Part shown: positions 12,251 through 23,955 of the stretch, piece after piece
Layout of the letters: every line of letters starts with the position of its first letter
Position numbering within the stretch: the first letter of the stretch is position 1
Assembly: GCA_015956445.1 (NCBI GenBank)
Contig: WIUZ02000020.1
Coordinates: 310,001-374,000 of the forward strand
Source of the DNA: Thelephora terrestris
Lineage: Eukaryota; Basidiomycota; Agaricomycetes; Thelephorales; Thelephoraceae
Direction of reading: 5' to 3'
Length of the DNA: 64,000 nt
Notes under the pieces: generated by a model
What the model was told of the DNA's origin: nothing
Database searches by the model: none
What the model saw: the letters and a program-made list of their open reading frames with translations, nothing else
Position numbers and translations under genes: made by a program

Positions 12251-13012
12251 GCGCTTGATGATAAGAGGATGACCAGGCGTGCGCTTCTTCCACAGAGCCG
12301 CGCTTTCACCCTCCTGAGGCCAACTGCCAACCCACGAACGTGTTCTCTCAACTCCAACCTGCGGGCGTTCCCGAGAATTACTGATGGAGGGAAGGCGATC
12401 GGATCAGTTTCGGACTCGGAGCCTCGAGTCTCCCCTCGTGCACATACGAAGGACGCTACGCAGCATTCTGGCCCTAGTGGAAGGGTCCGCAGGTGTACTA
12501 TGGCCCTCGCTGAGTTCAATATTTGGCCTGAGGGGATTTGTGGGCGGGTGCGAGCTGTTCTGTCTTGGTTAGTGAGTGGGGAACTTGGCCGACGGGTGGC
12601 GGATCCCACGGCGCCGCACGGTGAGATGAGCATTTTTCCGGGAGAGAAACCACGAAGTTTGCTGGAAAAAGCTTCTGGAGAATTTCCGGAGATTCCGATC
12701 AAGGGGTTGGGGACGACCGGTGCAAACCGTTTTCGAAGGGAAAAGCTCCGCTTGTTAAATTTTGAGAAGCTGAGGTGGTACCTGCGCACGCTTTACTGGA
12801 GCAGCGTATCAGTTGGGTCAGCGTCGTGGATGGGGAGGGTCCTCCTCCGCTCTATCCCGTTTGGATGCTCAAGCGCTCAAGCGCTTATCGATATCAGTTG
12901 TGTTTACTGCAGTGTGCACGCACCCGGTGCATGCTTTCGGCCGGGCCGAGATCATGAACACCGAACCAACCGAGGCGGAATGGACGAATTCGTGGCTGCC
13001 ATACTGAGATTA
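12251..13012. other. upstream flank of histidine phosphatase A, duplicated
   Basis: Several long open frames overlap here on both strands, but none matches a family. Part of the stretch (about 12790-12900, containing ctctatcccgtttggatgct) recurs upstream of copy B at about 15338-15425, so it belongs to the tandemly repeated unit. A related inverted piece is at 48035-48090. Confidence 0.5.
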
Positions 13013-13423
13013 CAGCTGGTTGCGTTTCGATAGGCCTATTCCTACAAAATTAGGCCCCGCTTTTTCGTTCACGTTTTGATGGTATTGGGGCCGGCACCCC
13101 GGCATCATGGCACCTGCCGGTTTTCACATCGGTCTGCAGCAGGTCATAAATTGGTCTCTTTCGCTCTGTTTTTGGTAGTTAGGGTGGTCAGTAGCTAGTG
13201 GTTAATGCCAGGCAAGTACTGGAATCTTTCTGGGACGGGTACGAAAACGGGAGCGAGTGATGATGTAAGGCCTGAACCAGCATCGTGTGATTGGTCCGGC
13301 ATCGCGCGTCTACCCCCGGCATCTGCGTCATGCCAGGATGCCGAGCACCAATACCATCAAAACATAAATAAGAATTTGGGGCCTAAATTTGTGGAAATAG
13401 GCCTATCGAAACGCAACCAGCTG
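13013..13423. mobile_element. MITE with TA target duplication
   Basis: A 411 bp non-coding element begins CAGCTGGTTGCGTTTCGATA and ends with the exact inverse, flanked by TA on both sides (13011-13012 and 13424-13425). The inverted repeats extend, with mismatches, for over 40 bp to the GGCCCC/GGGGCC block. A second internal inverted pair follows (ttttgatggtattggggc against caccaataccatcaaaac). TA duplication and long inverted repeats are typical of a Tc1/mariner-type miniature element. It lies between the repeated units of the histidine-phosphatase array. Confidence 0.85.
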
Positions 13424-13616
13424 TAAATCCCCGTCGGCTCTTGTAGAATCGCCGTTGGAGTTGTGGAAATGGGCCACCTTGCACGGCAGGGAAACTCCAC
13501 CGATCGGTGACCAAACCACCAATGCTCTAGCGGTTGTTCGGGGATAGAACAGGATAGAACCCACACCAGCCAACCGGAATTAAGCTCGGAATCTCGGAAA
13601 CAAGTACACTTTCGTT

Positions 13617-15065
13617 TCACAGGAGCTCTAACACAATAAAGTGGGTACACTCTAAGGTACGGTACGTTTGATAACGATGGGAATTACACCTAGATTCTGC
13701 GATGAGGCGCAGGGAAACATTTGAAGGAAGGTACTCGTACTTGCCTCCGGTTGGCAATTCGTAGGTCCCCCGACCAACCACGCGTGTCAACCCCCGGATG
13801 AACCCGACGTGAGCAGTGATGGAAATGTCTAATAACCGCTGAGCGGGTTTCAGGTGAGTCTACAGTGACTGCTCAGACTCACATGTTTCCGTTGGATATT
13901 TATCCCAAATGTCGTCAAGGATCGACAGGGCCCTTTCATTAACGTGCTCTTCGGTCTCTCGACTGTCGGGGGTCCAGAATTCATCCTAATAAGATGAAAC
14001 CTGTGCTGATTTTGTTAGAGCGCGACGACGAAACACACCTCTTCACTGAATCCGCTGTTAAATTCAAACAGAGGGAAATTCTCCGCGATCCAAGACTTTG
14101 GACGGCGTTTGTCACATGTGTCCCCGCCACAAACTTCACGACAATTCTGCGCATGTGCGAGGTAAGTTCTGAAAGGTTTGAGGCTCGGCGAGGAAACCCT
14201 ACCTCTGCAATTACAACCTTGTGGCTCGGTTGCAATTGGACGTCTTTGGCCTTGTTTGGGAGTGTGATATCAGTCCAGGTTATTTCGAGGGTGCGCAGAG
14301 CCCGAGTGAGGGGGCTGGAATAGAAGACCGTTGGAACCGGGGTTCCAGAAGGCATCTAGTGGGCCGTAAGATTTCACTTCGCAGGTCGAACGACTCTATG
14401 CTTCAGACCTCATGTAACCACTTGTTGTGAGCGGCTTCTGCTTGCTGGATCCCGAGTGGAGTCAGGAACGAATCAGCTGGAATCGCAGTTCAGTAAACCA
14501 CCCCGTATTTGAGAATGGAGATACTCGCGTCCCCATACAATTTCACCATCTCCGTCCAACCTTGACCAGTGGCTTGGGGGGTGATGTGAAGCGTGGACTA
14601 TCTAACAGGTTTGCGGACTCACTCATCCCATGCCTAACGGGAAGAGGAGTCAAAGCGGTGTTTGCCACGAATATAGCAGGTCGAACCTACCGACATGCCG
14701 TATTTCGCCTGGGCAGCATTGTCTGAAGACCGACGCATTAGAAACAGCAGCTTGACGCAAGGGAATCAGACCAACGGTAGCCTTGACCGTGTCTCCCCAA
14801 GAAGAACACCTTGATCGAATCCCCAGGTTTACCTTCCAAGCCCAAAGCCGTGATGTTGAGCTGGAAACGTTGCCAATGCCCGGGATTAGAGTCTAGCAAA
14901 CCGAATCGATCCGGCAACTACGAGTGACGGACGACTTTCAGTTCAGGCTCTGGAGCGTTCCAGCAACCGCGTTCCGCTCACTGCGCCGATCACATCGGGA
15001 TCTGCCTGGGGGTCGTCTTGTGCGAAGAATCCGGGAATGTAGGCATACGTGGAATTCTGTGCCAT
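13617..15065 (-). CDS. histidine phosphatase, phosphoglycerate-mutase-like (copy B)
   Basis: Same exon order as copy A: YAYIPGFFAQDDPQADP, LPDRFGLLDSNPGHWQ, VFFLGRHGQGYH with the RHG motif, HWSRLDGDGEIVWG, DSFLTPLGIQQAEAAHNKW, VPTVFYSSPLTRALRTLEI, NCREVCGGDTCDKR, DEFWTPDS-type exon, and SITAHVGFIRGLTRVVG. Differences from A are informative. The upstream ATG is ACG and part of the signal peptide is deleted, so translation would start at the internal ATG (15065) without a signal. The splice donor after IVWG is GC instead of GT. The C-terminus is longer and frame-shifted after ELPTGG, ending at 13617. It could still make a folded enzyme, but probably not a secreted one. Copy C shares the first two changes. 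Confidence 0.7.
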
Positions 15066-15622
15066 GGCCTGGATATCAAGCAATAGGGCACAACGTAGGC
15101 GTGATGATAAGGGGATGTCCGACTGTGCGCTTCGTCCATAGACCTAGCTCCACAGACTCGCGGGCGTTCCCGAGAAACAGCGATGTGGAGAAGGTGATCA
15201 GATCAGTTCCGGAACTCAACTTGGTTGAGCTGTCTCTCCATGCCGCACATCACCTGGAAGCTTACATCTATCTGTTCTCCGGGGCTGGGGGTCGTTGCCA
15301 ACCGTTTTCTGTTCTATCATGCCCGGATCGCACGCTTTACTGGAGCAGCGTATCAGTTGGGTCAACGTCGTGGATGGGGATGGTCCTTCTCCGCTCTATC
15401 CCGTTTGGATGCTAAAGTGCTTATCGATATCAGTCGCGTTTACTGCACGCACCCCGGCAGGGAAACTCCACCGATCGGTGATCAAACCACCAATGCTCGA
15501 GCGGTTATTCGGGGATAGAACAGGATAGATCCCACACCAGCCAACCGGAATTAAGCTCGGAATCTCGGAAACAAGTACACTTTCATTTCATAGGAGCTCT
15601 AACACAATCAAGCGGGTACAGT

Positions 15623-15844
15623 CTAAGGTACGGTACGTTTGATAACGATGGGAATTACACCTAGGTTCTGCGATGAGGCGCAGAAAAACGTTTGAAGGAA
15701 GGTACTCGTACCTCCGGTTGGCAATTCGTAGGTCCCCCGACCAACCACGCGTGTCAACCTCCGGATGAACCCGAGGTGAGCAGTGATGGAAACGTCTAAT
15801 GACCGCTGAGCGGATTTCAGGTGAGTATACGTTGTTCAGACTCA
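15623..15844 (-). pseudogene. last exon of histidine phosphatase copy C, cut off by transposon
   Basis: This minus-strand block is the final exon and part of the last intron of copy C (SITAHLGFIRRLTRVVG, then ELPTGGTSTFLQ, stop at 15623). The matching front part of the gene is more than 9 kb away at 25280-26465. Between them sits the Plavaka transposon. The exon carries the second catalytic His, so loss of proper splicing would inactivate the enzyme. Confidence 0.8.
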
Positions 15845-16076
15845 CATCAGCAAACTTGTCCCAGCCGGATCTGGCCAGACGGCGAATGCCGGGCCAGATC
15901 AGGCCTGACGAACCAAGATGCTGCGCGCGCCTCGCAGGTCTTGATCCGACGAGGGACCGCGTTCGACCCTTGGTGTGACCCAAGTGTGACCGGAGGGTCA
16001 GACAGTCGAGATCACGTGAGATGTGGCCATATCTGGCGCACACCCTGCAGACCTTCGCAGTCGATGACGGTCGGGC

Positions 16077-16129
16077 CTCAACTGTACAGTAGTAGTCACA
16101 CGTAGTCACACATATATAATTAATAAAAC
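16077..16129 (+). promoter_or_regulatory. promoter block of small gene 1, duplicated upstream of gene 2
   Basis: The 50 bp before the ATG reads CCTCAACTGTA, then two TAGTCACAC-type boxes, then an AT-rich TATA-like stretch (atatataattaa) directly before AAACATGA. The same order of boxes stands before small gene 2 (about 16905-16969), so the promoter was duplicated with the gene. Confidence 0.6.
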
Positions 16130-16779
16130 ATGAGATACCAACACAAGCCTGAGTGCGACTGCCTTCCCATTTCCCCTACAAAAATGCCGGGACTCCCCTT
16201 CACCATTCATTTACACCCTACCCGCGATTCCCCCTTCCAGTGGATGCCCCCCCGCCTGGAGGAAAAATACCTGGAGCAAGCGAGGCTTCAATGCCAACAC
16301 CAGTGAGTCTGCCATCAATTACTCAATTGAATGTCATACCTGACAGCGCTTCCCATCAGGAATGCCTATTTTGACGCGGTCTCCAGGGTTTGCACGCCGA
16401 GAGTCCGGACCTTGATCTCGGAACATTGCCGAGAACGCCTCGACACGCTCAACGCGGCGGCGGAAGCCGCCATCAAAGAGAATGTGGAAGACGCCGACCC
16501 GGAATACGCGATGATGATAAACACCTTCACTCAGCTCGAGCTGAGTTATTACTTAAGTGAACAGTACCTGTAAGTTTTTTATTTATGTAATGTTCGCCCA
16601 GACTGACTCGGCACGTTCCTAGGGAAGCGTACGAGGCGCTCATCAAAGCCATTGGCATGCCGTTCTTCGACGTCGCCGGAGATCGCCTCAACAAAAAAGA
16701 CGACTGCAAGGCAACCGAAGAAGAGAGCGAGGCGGACATGTTCTTGTTCCTCGCTCAAGCAGCAGCCATGCACGCATGA
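16130..16779 (+). CDS. small transposon-borne protein 1, unknown family
   Basis: Three exons, 16130-16302, 16360-16569 and 16623-16779, join in phase to 179 aa. I do not recognise the family. Recognisable blocks are SPFQWMPPRLEEKY, NAYFDAVSRVCTPRV, AAAEAAIKENVEDADPEYA, INTFTQLELSYYLSEQY and EAYEALIKAIGMPFFDVAGD. No membrane segment or zinc motif is seen; the protein is predicted to be mostly helical. Gene 2 (16970-17609) has identical exon boundaries and the same blocks, so the two arose by tandem duplication. Both lie inside the Plavaka transposon, downstream of and facing the 3' end of its transposase gene. Confidence 0.75.
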
Positions 16780-16807
16780 ATGAACCGGGTATTTTGACTA
16801 GCCGAAA

Positions 16808-16860
16808 ATTTTTTGTATGTTTTTTGTATGTTTTTTGTATGTTATTTTGTATGTTTTTTT
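16808..16860. repeat. TTTTTTGTATG tandem repeat
   Basis: Four imperfect copies of an 11 bp TTTTTTGTATG unit lie just behind the stop codon of small gene 1, probably in its 3' untranslated region. Confidence 0.85.
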
Positions 16861-16969
16861 CAATATAAATCAGTCGCCTAAACTCGACCTCAGGCCCCTG
16901 CCAGCCTCAGCTGTATAGTCCGACTTGTAGTCACACACGGTCACACAATAATATATATAATTAAAAAAC

Positions 16970-17609
16970 ATGAACACTAGTGACAAGTCCGAGCGCCGCC
17001 TTCCCCTTTCCTCTACAAAACCGACGAGCACCATGCAATACTATCCAATCCGTCCCACCCCCTTCCAGTGGTTGCCCGGCACTCTGGCGGAGGAATTCAG
17101 GTCCCGCGACAAGCTTCGCGAAGAATTACAGTAAGTTTGATCAATTACTCAATTAGATCAGTGACGGCCTGACACACCGGCAACTCTTCACATCAGGAAT
17201 ATTTTTTTTGATGCAGTCTCCCAGGTTTTCACGCCCAGAGTCCAGGCCATTATCTCGGACCAGTTTGAGGACCGCCTCAAGAAGCTTTGCGAGGCAGCGG
17301 AAATTGAGATTAAAAAAAATGTTGCTGTCGCCGAGCCGCGATATGCGGCCATGATCAACACGAGAACCCAGCTCGAGCTCCTCAACATCTTATGCGAAGA
17401 CTACCGGTATGTTTTCTTGTTTATGTAATGAGCGCTCAGACTAACATAATCTCAGGGAAGCGTACTTCCGGCTCATGAAAATCATCGGCGTGGGACTCTT
17501 CGACGTCATCGGAGACCGCCTCAACCAAAGGGAGGGCCGCAAGGAAACTGAAGACGTGAACCGCCTCAACAGGCTCGGGCGGCTCGCTGAGGCGGCATCT
17601 GGGCATTAA
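16970..17609 (+). CDS. small transposon-borne protein 2, paralogue of protein 1
   Basis: Three exons, 16970-17130, 17197-17406 and 17456-17609, join in phase to 174 aa. The middle exon is exactly 210 bp, as in gene 1, and both introns are in the same phase. Matching blocks are TPFQWLPGTLAEEF, IFFDAVSQVFTPRV, EIEIKKNVAVAEPRYA, INTRTQLELLNIL and EAYFRLMKIIGVGLFDVIGD. The C-terminal tail differs. Function unknown; conserved exon structure with changed residues suggests both copies were maintained for some time. Confidence 0.75.
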
Positions 17610-17787
17610 ATTAGCCGAGTTGATTTGTCGTGCGGCGGCAGGAATTTTGACTTTGAAGTTGTACCTGATATGTTTTTTCTCATGTTTTTTATGTAACGCA
17701 TATAGTCCAAGAAATATTGAATGTATTGCGTCAGGCTTTTACAGAAAAATCGTTACTTGTATCGAGGGAGTAGTAATATGTGTGTTG

Positions 17788-20700
17788 CTAAGCGTCCGCC
17801 AAACCATACGAGTCGTACTCGAGATCTGAGGAAATCTCGTCGGAGTCGTCATCCAGTGCATCATCGCTTGAGCCACTCTTGGACGGCGCGTGGTCTTCGT
17901 CGTCTGACCCCTCTGAGCCCTCACAGTCATCGTTGCCTAAGGGGCCTGTTGTTGGATTGATAGCCACGGGGTCCTGGGAGTCCGAGTCGTTGTCGCTGTC
18001 GTGGTTGCCGGCCATGTTGTTGATGGTACTGTCACGGTTGGTTTGAGGTATTCCAGGAGGCTCGTGACGAGAGGTTTGTTTGCCATGCAGGCGGACTCGG
18101 AACATATTCTCGTGCGTCGTCTCAATGTCCCGCATGTACTTGTGCCCGACACCGCCTCCGCGATAGCGCATGAACATATCGCGGTCGACGAACCTGAAAT
18201 ACGGAGGTTAGGTAATGGTCCCTCTGTCGACTGCCAAAAAAAAACTTACTGGTTGACGTAGTAGGCCTCCCAATCAGACTCCGGCTTGGGATCCCACTCA
18301 CTCGCAGGAGCGGCTGGAGAGAGTACCCTGTGTCCACGAACAAACCCGGGGATGAGATGGGACCCGCGAACAATGTCATTCGGGTCAAGAAAGCCGAATG
18401 CGCCGTCCTCAAGGGGTGGAATGAACCTGAGTCGATAGAGCCGTTTGGCTTTCCACCCTGCCCGGTGAGTCTCGTCGATCTTGAACCAGCGAACCCAGAT
18501 GACGTCCATCCTGACTTCGTCCGGCGTTGTTGGCCCGTGGAGAACATCAACCTTGAAGATACCGAGGACATGGGCATAGGCGTATGGGTGGTGTCCGTCG
18601 TGTGAGAGAGTCATGATGTGTGCGCGGTTCTTCATGTTCACCCGGTCCTTGCCACGCCGAAGGTCGTAGGTAGTGTAATAGACGTTGATCCCGTAGCGTT
18701 GTTCGAGGCGATCCTCGGATATGTAGAGTTGGTTGCGGTCCTCCTCGGTGAATAGGGGTGGTTCGGCGTCGTACTGCTTATTGAGAATGCGAGCAAGCAG
18801 GTGGTCCTTGAGCAGGGTGGCAAAATCCTATTGAATGACATCAGTACAGCGGTTGATATGGTGGGAGGGCTACAGGTTACCTTTAGCGCAGGGTCGCCGG
18901 GATGCTTGTTCGACAGGGCGTAAAGGTCCACGTGGTCCCTGTCCTTCTTTGCCATTGAGTGATGTTGCTGCGGCGCCGAACTCACAACACCATCCGTGGA
19001 TGGACCAGGTCGAGATGTTGTTCTTCCGCCGGTTTTGTTCCTCAGGGCGTTGACGTACTTCCGATAGTGGCGTTCGATTCGCTCGTGCTTGGCAATCTGC
19101 CGCTCAAACCGCACCTTGTTGGTTCGCTTGTAAAACCTCTTGACGCGGCGGTGTTCGAGCTCACCCTGTTTGGCCAGTGACAACGGATGAGTGCGAGGAG
19201 GATCGGCGACGATACAGAACAAACCTGCTGTGTAGAAAAACAGTCCGTTGGGCCAAACTGCTCGATGTTGTCTGCATAATCCCCGAGTGCGTGAATCTTG
19301 TATGTTTCCAGATTGAACCCGGACCCTTTCGGTACCTTCGGTTTTAGGTTCTGCTTCTTGGGTTGTTCGGAAGCACCGGGAGCAACCTTCTTGGTTTTCG
19401 CAGGCCCTGGGGGGGCAGCCGGTTTGATTTTGGCAGCCCGGCGGCGATAAGCGGCGGCAGCTTCACCTGGCAATGGTTTCGTCGCATACTTTGGACACAG
19501 CTTGTTGGCATAGCAACGAAGCTGACGTCCAAGTTCTTTCGTCTGCGAACGAAGGGACTTGATGGTATGTGTTGTGTGCATTCGGAGCTTGGCATAAGCG
19601 TGCCATGTGGCAAGATCAAAGGCGAGATCAAGAAGGAGGCGGTTGTCATTCGAGTCAGGTAGTATACCTTCGAGGACCGGGATCCAACACTAATAGGAGG
19701 GCGTCTCGGGAAGTGGACGTGATCAGGATGATGTAGCTACCTACCTGCATGATATCCTCGAAGTCTCGACCTGCGAGCTTTTTCATCGCGGAGACGCTAC
19801 CCCCAAACCTGCGGATGGTGTCACGGCCAAAGGTGGGGACTTGGCGGAATCTGGAGGAGAGAGGAGTTAGCCGGTGGAGAGGAGTGGCCACGAAATCAGG
19901 TTCTCACCGTGTGTCAAAGGTGTTGACCGCTCCCTGGCCGAGCGCGTGTAAGATTCTGATGTTGTGTGTGACCACACCCTTCCCGAAACCGAGTTCACAA
20001 TCGTGGAGGATGTCGACCGGCATGATCGTGGCCGGGTTGACACCAAGCTCAGTGTGGTATGCGTTCTAGGAGAAGGTCAGTTACAGAACATGCGGGCGTA
20101 GAGAGAGATTGCATTACCCTGGTAGGAATCAGCGATCCTCGCTTCAGAATCTCCAAATCACCACCGACACTCCTCCCAAGATCAAAGATAAGCCTTCGCG
20201 CACATTCTACACGGCCGGCGGCATCGTTGGCGTAGTCGCGAAGGAGACGACGTATGCTGTGGTCACAATTCATGCCGATTTTGGGAACACGTCCCTTGAC
20301 GACCAGGCAGCGGGGGCAGAGGAACAACCCTAAGCTTTTGATCGTTGCTAACGTTGACCTGGATAGGACTCAGTATCATTCTCATGAGGTTGGTGAAAAA
20401 AACTTACTTCTCTTTGTAATCCGCCGAGTGCAGAAGAAGTTCAAGGAGCCAGCGGCGCAAAATCCCATCCCCACATTTGACCTTTCGAAGGTTCTTATGA
20501 GCCTCCGCAAACGAGCCGGCTAAGATTAGACGCAGGACCCCGTGAGTCAGCTCGCGTCCCAAGTAGGTGAGCATCTCTGAGCTGGGTTCCTTTTTGTAGT
20601 GTTCGCGGTAGAACTCCTTGATGGTATCAGGGAGCTGCCGATCGTTGATCAGTTACATTGGGACAACGTTAGAGATGGAATTATTATCGACACACCGTGG

Positions 20701-22087
20701 GAATGTAGGCGATGTGGTGGGCAGAGAAAGATGATGGCTTCGAGCGAGTGTATTTTGAGACGTTGCCAAGAAATAGATAGATTGGCCACAGGGAAGCGGT
20801 CCCAAAGGAGGCAAGGTGGGTAGAATCCGAATAGAGGAGTGCCGACATGACGAAAGTCTCCAGATTGTCCTCGCCGTGCGCCATCGCAGCGCTCAAATTG
20901 TCTCGCATCCTCTTATCGGCCTCAAGCATTGCGTCGGAGTTGTAGATCTCAGAGTATATGCGAATGGGATCTTCGTCCGGGCCTGGACTCCACATTTCCT
21001 TAAACGGAGCGACGTGTATGTCGTTGAAGGCATCAGGGTCCTCCAGCTCGGCCGTAATCACTTCAACAGGATCCCGATAGAGGATCCCAGTTACAACGAA
21101 CTCAGGTGCATCACATTCCTTCTGTTCCACGCCTGTACAGGGCACCCGTATGCTCACTGAACCTTCCTTCCACCCATCGCCTACCGCGAGTCCAGCGCCA
21201 GAGAAGTGTTTTCGCTCGAAACGCCGGATCGCGGTCACAGCATTGAAGTCTTCGAGTTCCGAAGGTTGGAACTCAGGATGCATGATGACGTTGTGGACAA
21301 GGTCGTTGATTCCTGCGGGGGTGTTTCCTGGTCCTGTCGCCATCCACGAGAGGATAAGGTCAGATGAAAGGTTTGTTGAGTTGGTGAGGGAGCGGTGTTC
21401 TGATTCTGGAGGGGGGGCGACCATCAAACCAGATCCGATGGATTGGGAGGCGGGAAGACTCGGTTGAGCATCCACGTAGACGTCTGCGTTGCGAGGGTTG
21501 TGGGAGGAAACAGCGGGGTACTCTCGGAACACCCCGAAAGAGTTGGCGTTTGTCACGGTGATAGCGGGGGCGCGGTTTGAGGTTTCAGTAGAGGTGTCGA
21601 GTCCACTATCGTGCAGTGGATTGGAATCGAGAGAGGCAAGAGGTTCGGTTTCCTTTTCAGGACAAGTATTGCGTGCCGTGGCACGTGGTACAGGTGCTGG
21701 CAGCGAGTCGCGGAAACGCACCGGAAGACGCCGCGTTCTCACCGAACGTTGAAGTCCAGCATCAACAGCTCGTTCAAACAGCGGGACCTATATAAGGTGA
21801 GTTAATCTCCTGCTCTATAACAGGTACATGACTCTCACCGGTGGCAACTCAGGTTCACGGTGTGCAGCTTCAAATGCTAGCCGGACTTCCAGATCTCGCC
21901 TTCGGCGGTCTTCCTCCTCGTCCGCATCGCGCTTGCGCTTCAACGATCTTGCAATTGCGAGGGTCGTTTCTTCATCTGGAGTGTCCTCGTGAGTTCTTAA
22001 CCAATGTTGATGGAGTCCGCGAGCTGATGAGAAGACCTGCCGCTTTTTGCTGGTGGCGCAGGTTCCCTCGTAGCATACATGAGACAT
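17788..22087 (-). CDS. Plavaka-family transposase
   Basis: The minus-strand ATG at 22087 opens a C2H2-like N-terminus (MSHVCYEGTCATSKK with HQHWLRTH) and a basic-acidic linker. The long core exon reads EIYNSDAMLEADKRM and LLYSDSTHLASFGTASLWPI, a hallmark of this family and probably holding the first catalytic Asp. Further exons give KVKCGDG-type sequence, LCPRCLV, MPVDILHDCELGFGKG, FRQVPTFGRDTIRRF, YKIHALGDYADNIEQFG, GELEHRRVKRFYKRTNK, WVRWFKID, FGFLDPNDIVRGSHLIPGF and MFMRYRGGGVGHK, then an acidic Ser/Asp tail ending at 17788. About nine exons, with no stop noticed inside the coding path. Family members are RNase H-fold cut-and-paste transposases related to CACTA elements. Divergent from the DUF6698 gene, 168 bp apart. 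Confidence 0.85.
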
Positions 22088-22255
22088 AGTTTGGTGGCCC
22101 AATGCCGCCTTGTTTGGGAATGGTATGATGATGATGACGATAAAAGACTTATGGCCAAAGCCGAAGCGGATCCATCGACATCTGAACTCGGCACCGTGAT
22201 CAAACAAAATCCTGCAGCAGGGAGTAACCCCTATCAACTCGTTCCTCTCCTGACC

Positions 22256-23807
22256 ATGGCAACTGTGACCCAACCCGTCGACAACTCTCAAAGGTATGGT
22301 CTAATCGCACGCCCATGGATGTCCACACCGTGCTCATTTGTGATGGCGGCCCCCTCTGACAGCGAACCCGCGCTTACTCCCCAGGAGACAGAAGCCATCA
22401 AAGACAAAGCGAGATGGCTTCGTCGTGTAGCTAACCCTTTCGCAGATTTCTACGTCATCGTCGCCATCGGTGCTGCTGGTTCTCCGACGGTCACTGAAGC
22501 GGCCCGAAGGCATGGAGACAAGCAAACGCGAACTCACGCCAAGGACCTGTACGTCCAGCTCATATCTGAGTCTGCGCGCGGGTCAAGATGGACTAACTAC
22601 AGCTCTTACAGCACGCCAACTCAACTCCAAGTTTATGTTGAGGACTTCGACGAGATCATTTACCACCTTCCGTTCCTCAAGCATCGCCTCGAGTCCGATG
22701 TGCCATCCAAATTCATTCGAAAGACCTTAAACTACGTACGTCCCGCTTACATCAGATCCCGCCCATGACAGCTCAAAGAGAAACAGGTTCAGTCACTTGC
22801 ATCGCAAGCGAGGCAAACGGACACCAAGACTATCAAGCAGTCTACCGTCTCGCTTATCCCGCAAAAGTACTTCCCACACGGTGCAGACAGCAATGCGGCC
22901 GTGAACCCACACGAGTTTATCAAGGTCCTGAACCCGGGTGCCACCAAGTCCTGGCGTGGGTGGGGAAATATCGTCACGGCCAGGTTGCTGTGCCCGATCG
23001 ACAACCTTAGCGAGTTCATCGCAGACCCAGAGAGGCAAGTAGCAGCATATCCACCCACACCCTTGCTGATCAGGCACGCCCACCCTCCAGTACCAGGGCG
23101 AAGCTGCGCGATGGGAAAATCAAGCTGATTGACAGTGCGGGAGATCCAAAACTACCTGCTTTTCTGTACGACGAAGACATGACGGACGGCTCTCTCGCCC
23201 AGGGTCTCTTCCGTGGGCCTCTTTTGTTGGCGGTGAGTTCCACTGCTCGAGTCTCACGCGATAGGGCGCCACTGAGCATCAACCCTAGGTATACACCCAC
23301 ATATTCATCGCGCCTTCTGCTGCCACCCTCGGTGCAAAGGTTTCGCTGAAACCCGGGAATGCAAAAATCCACGGTATGATGAAAGTTCTCCCACCAACGA
23401 TCTGTTACGCGGCGATACAGGTATCCGTGGATGCATCAGCCCTCCCGCTATCTCTCACACCCCTCACCCTCCAGGCATACATCACGTTGTGTTGCAGCAA
23501 GGAATGGAAGGAACAATGGAAGGGTATCCAGTTTCCGCGGCTCTACATCCTCCTTCGCGAGCAATTCGCTCACTCGGATGACCCCTGGCGCGCTGAAACT
23601 CTCAAGTGGTGGGACGAGTATGTATTGTGTTCATCCCCTCCTACACTCATGTGCTCACAATATCCTAGGAAAATATTTGGCGGGGCGCCTGATACGGATG
23701 AAGAATTGCAGGAGGAAGAGCGGGAGACACAGGGACCATCCATGCGCTCTCGCATGGAGAACGAGCGACTCGCGAGGATCCAAGCAGCGAGTCAGGCTGC
23801 AGTGTAG
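22256..23807 (+). CDS. DUF6698 domain protein carried by the transposon
   Basis: The plus-strand gene starts at 22256 (MATVTQPVDN) and ends at 23807. Exons encode ALTPQETEAIKDKARW, LQVYVEDFDEIIYHLPFLK, SLIPQKYFPHGADSN, WGNIVTARLLCPIDNL, FLYDEDMTDGSLAQGLFRG, VYTHIFIAPSAATLG, ICYAAIQAYITLCCSKEWK and WRAETLKWWDE. The order, and the GLFRG, YDED and LCP blocks, match DUF6698 proteins of mushroom fungi, whose biochemical role is unknown. About six introns, all short. It shares a 168 bp divergent promoter region with the transposase. A role as an accessory transposition protein is inference only. Confidence 0.8.
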
Positions 23808-23955
23808 TAAGGACGTTCGATTCACACCACTGGCTCGGAGACGGCATCCCTGTTCCACGACGATTGTAAATTTAAATAAGCCACATGAGATTTTGAATGT
23901 AAAAATCTTTTTCTCCTGTCGCTTAACACAACTTTGGCGCGGCCGCCGCGCGGCG

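Noticed and set aside
12143-13033. Long plus-strand frame of 296 codons
   Set aside because: It lies opposite the first exon and flank of phosphatase copy A, has no family features, and ends in the MITE; judged a chance frame.
15821-16109. Open frames across the left transposon end
   Set aside because: They run through the insertion junction and mix phosphatase and transposon sequence, so they are chance frames.
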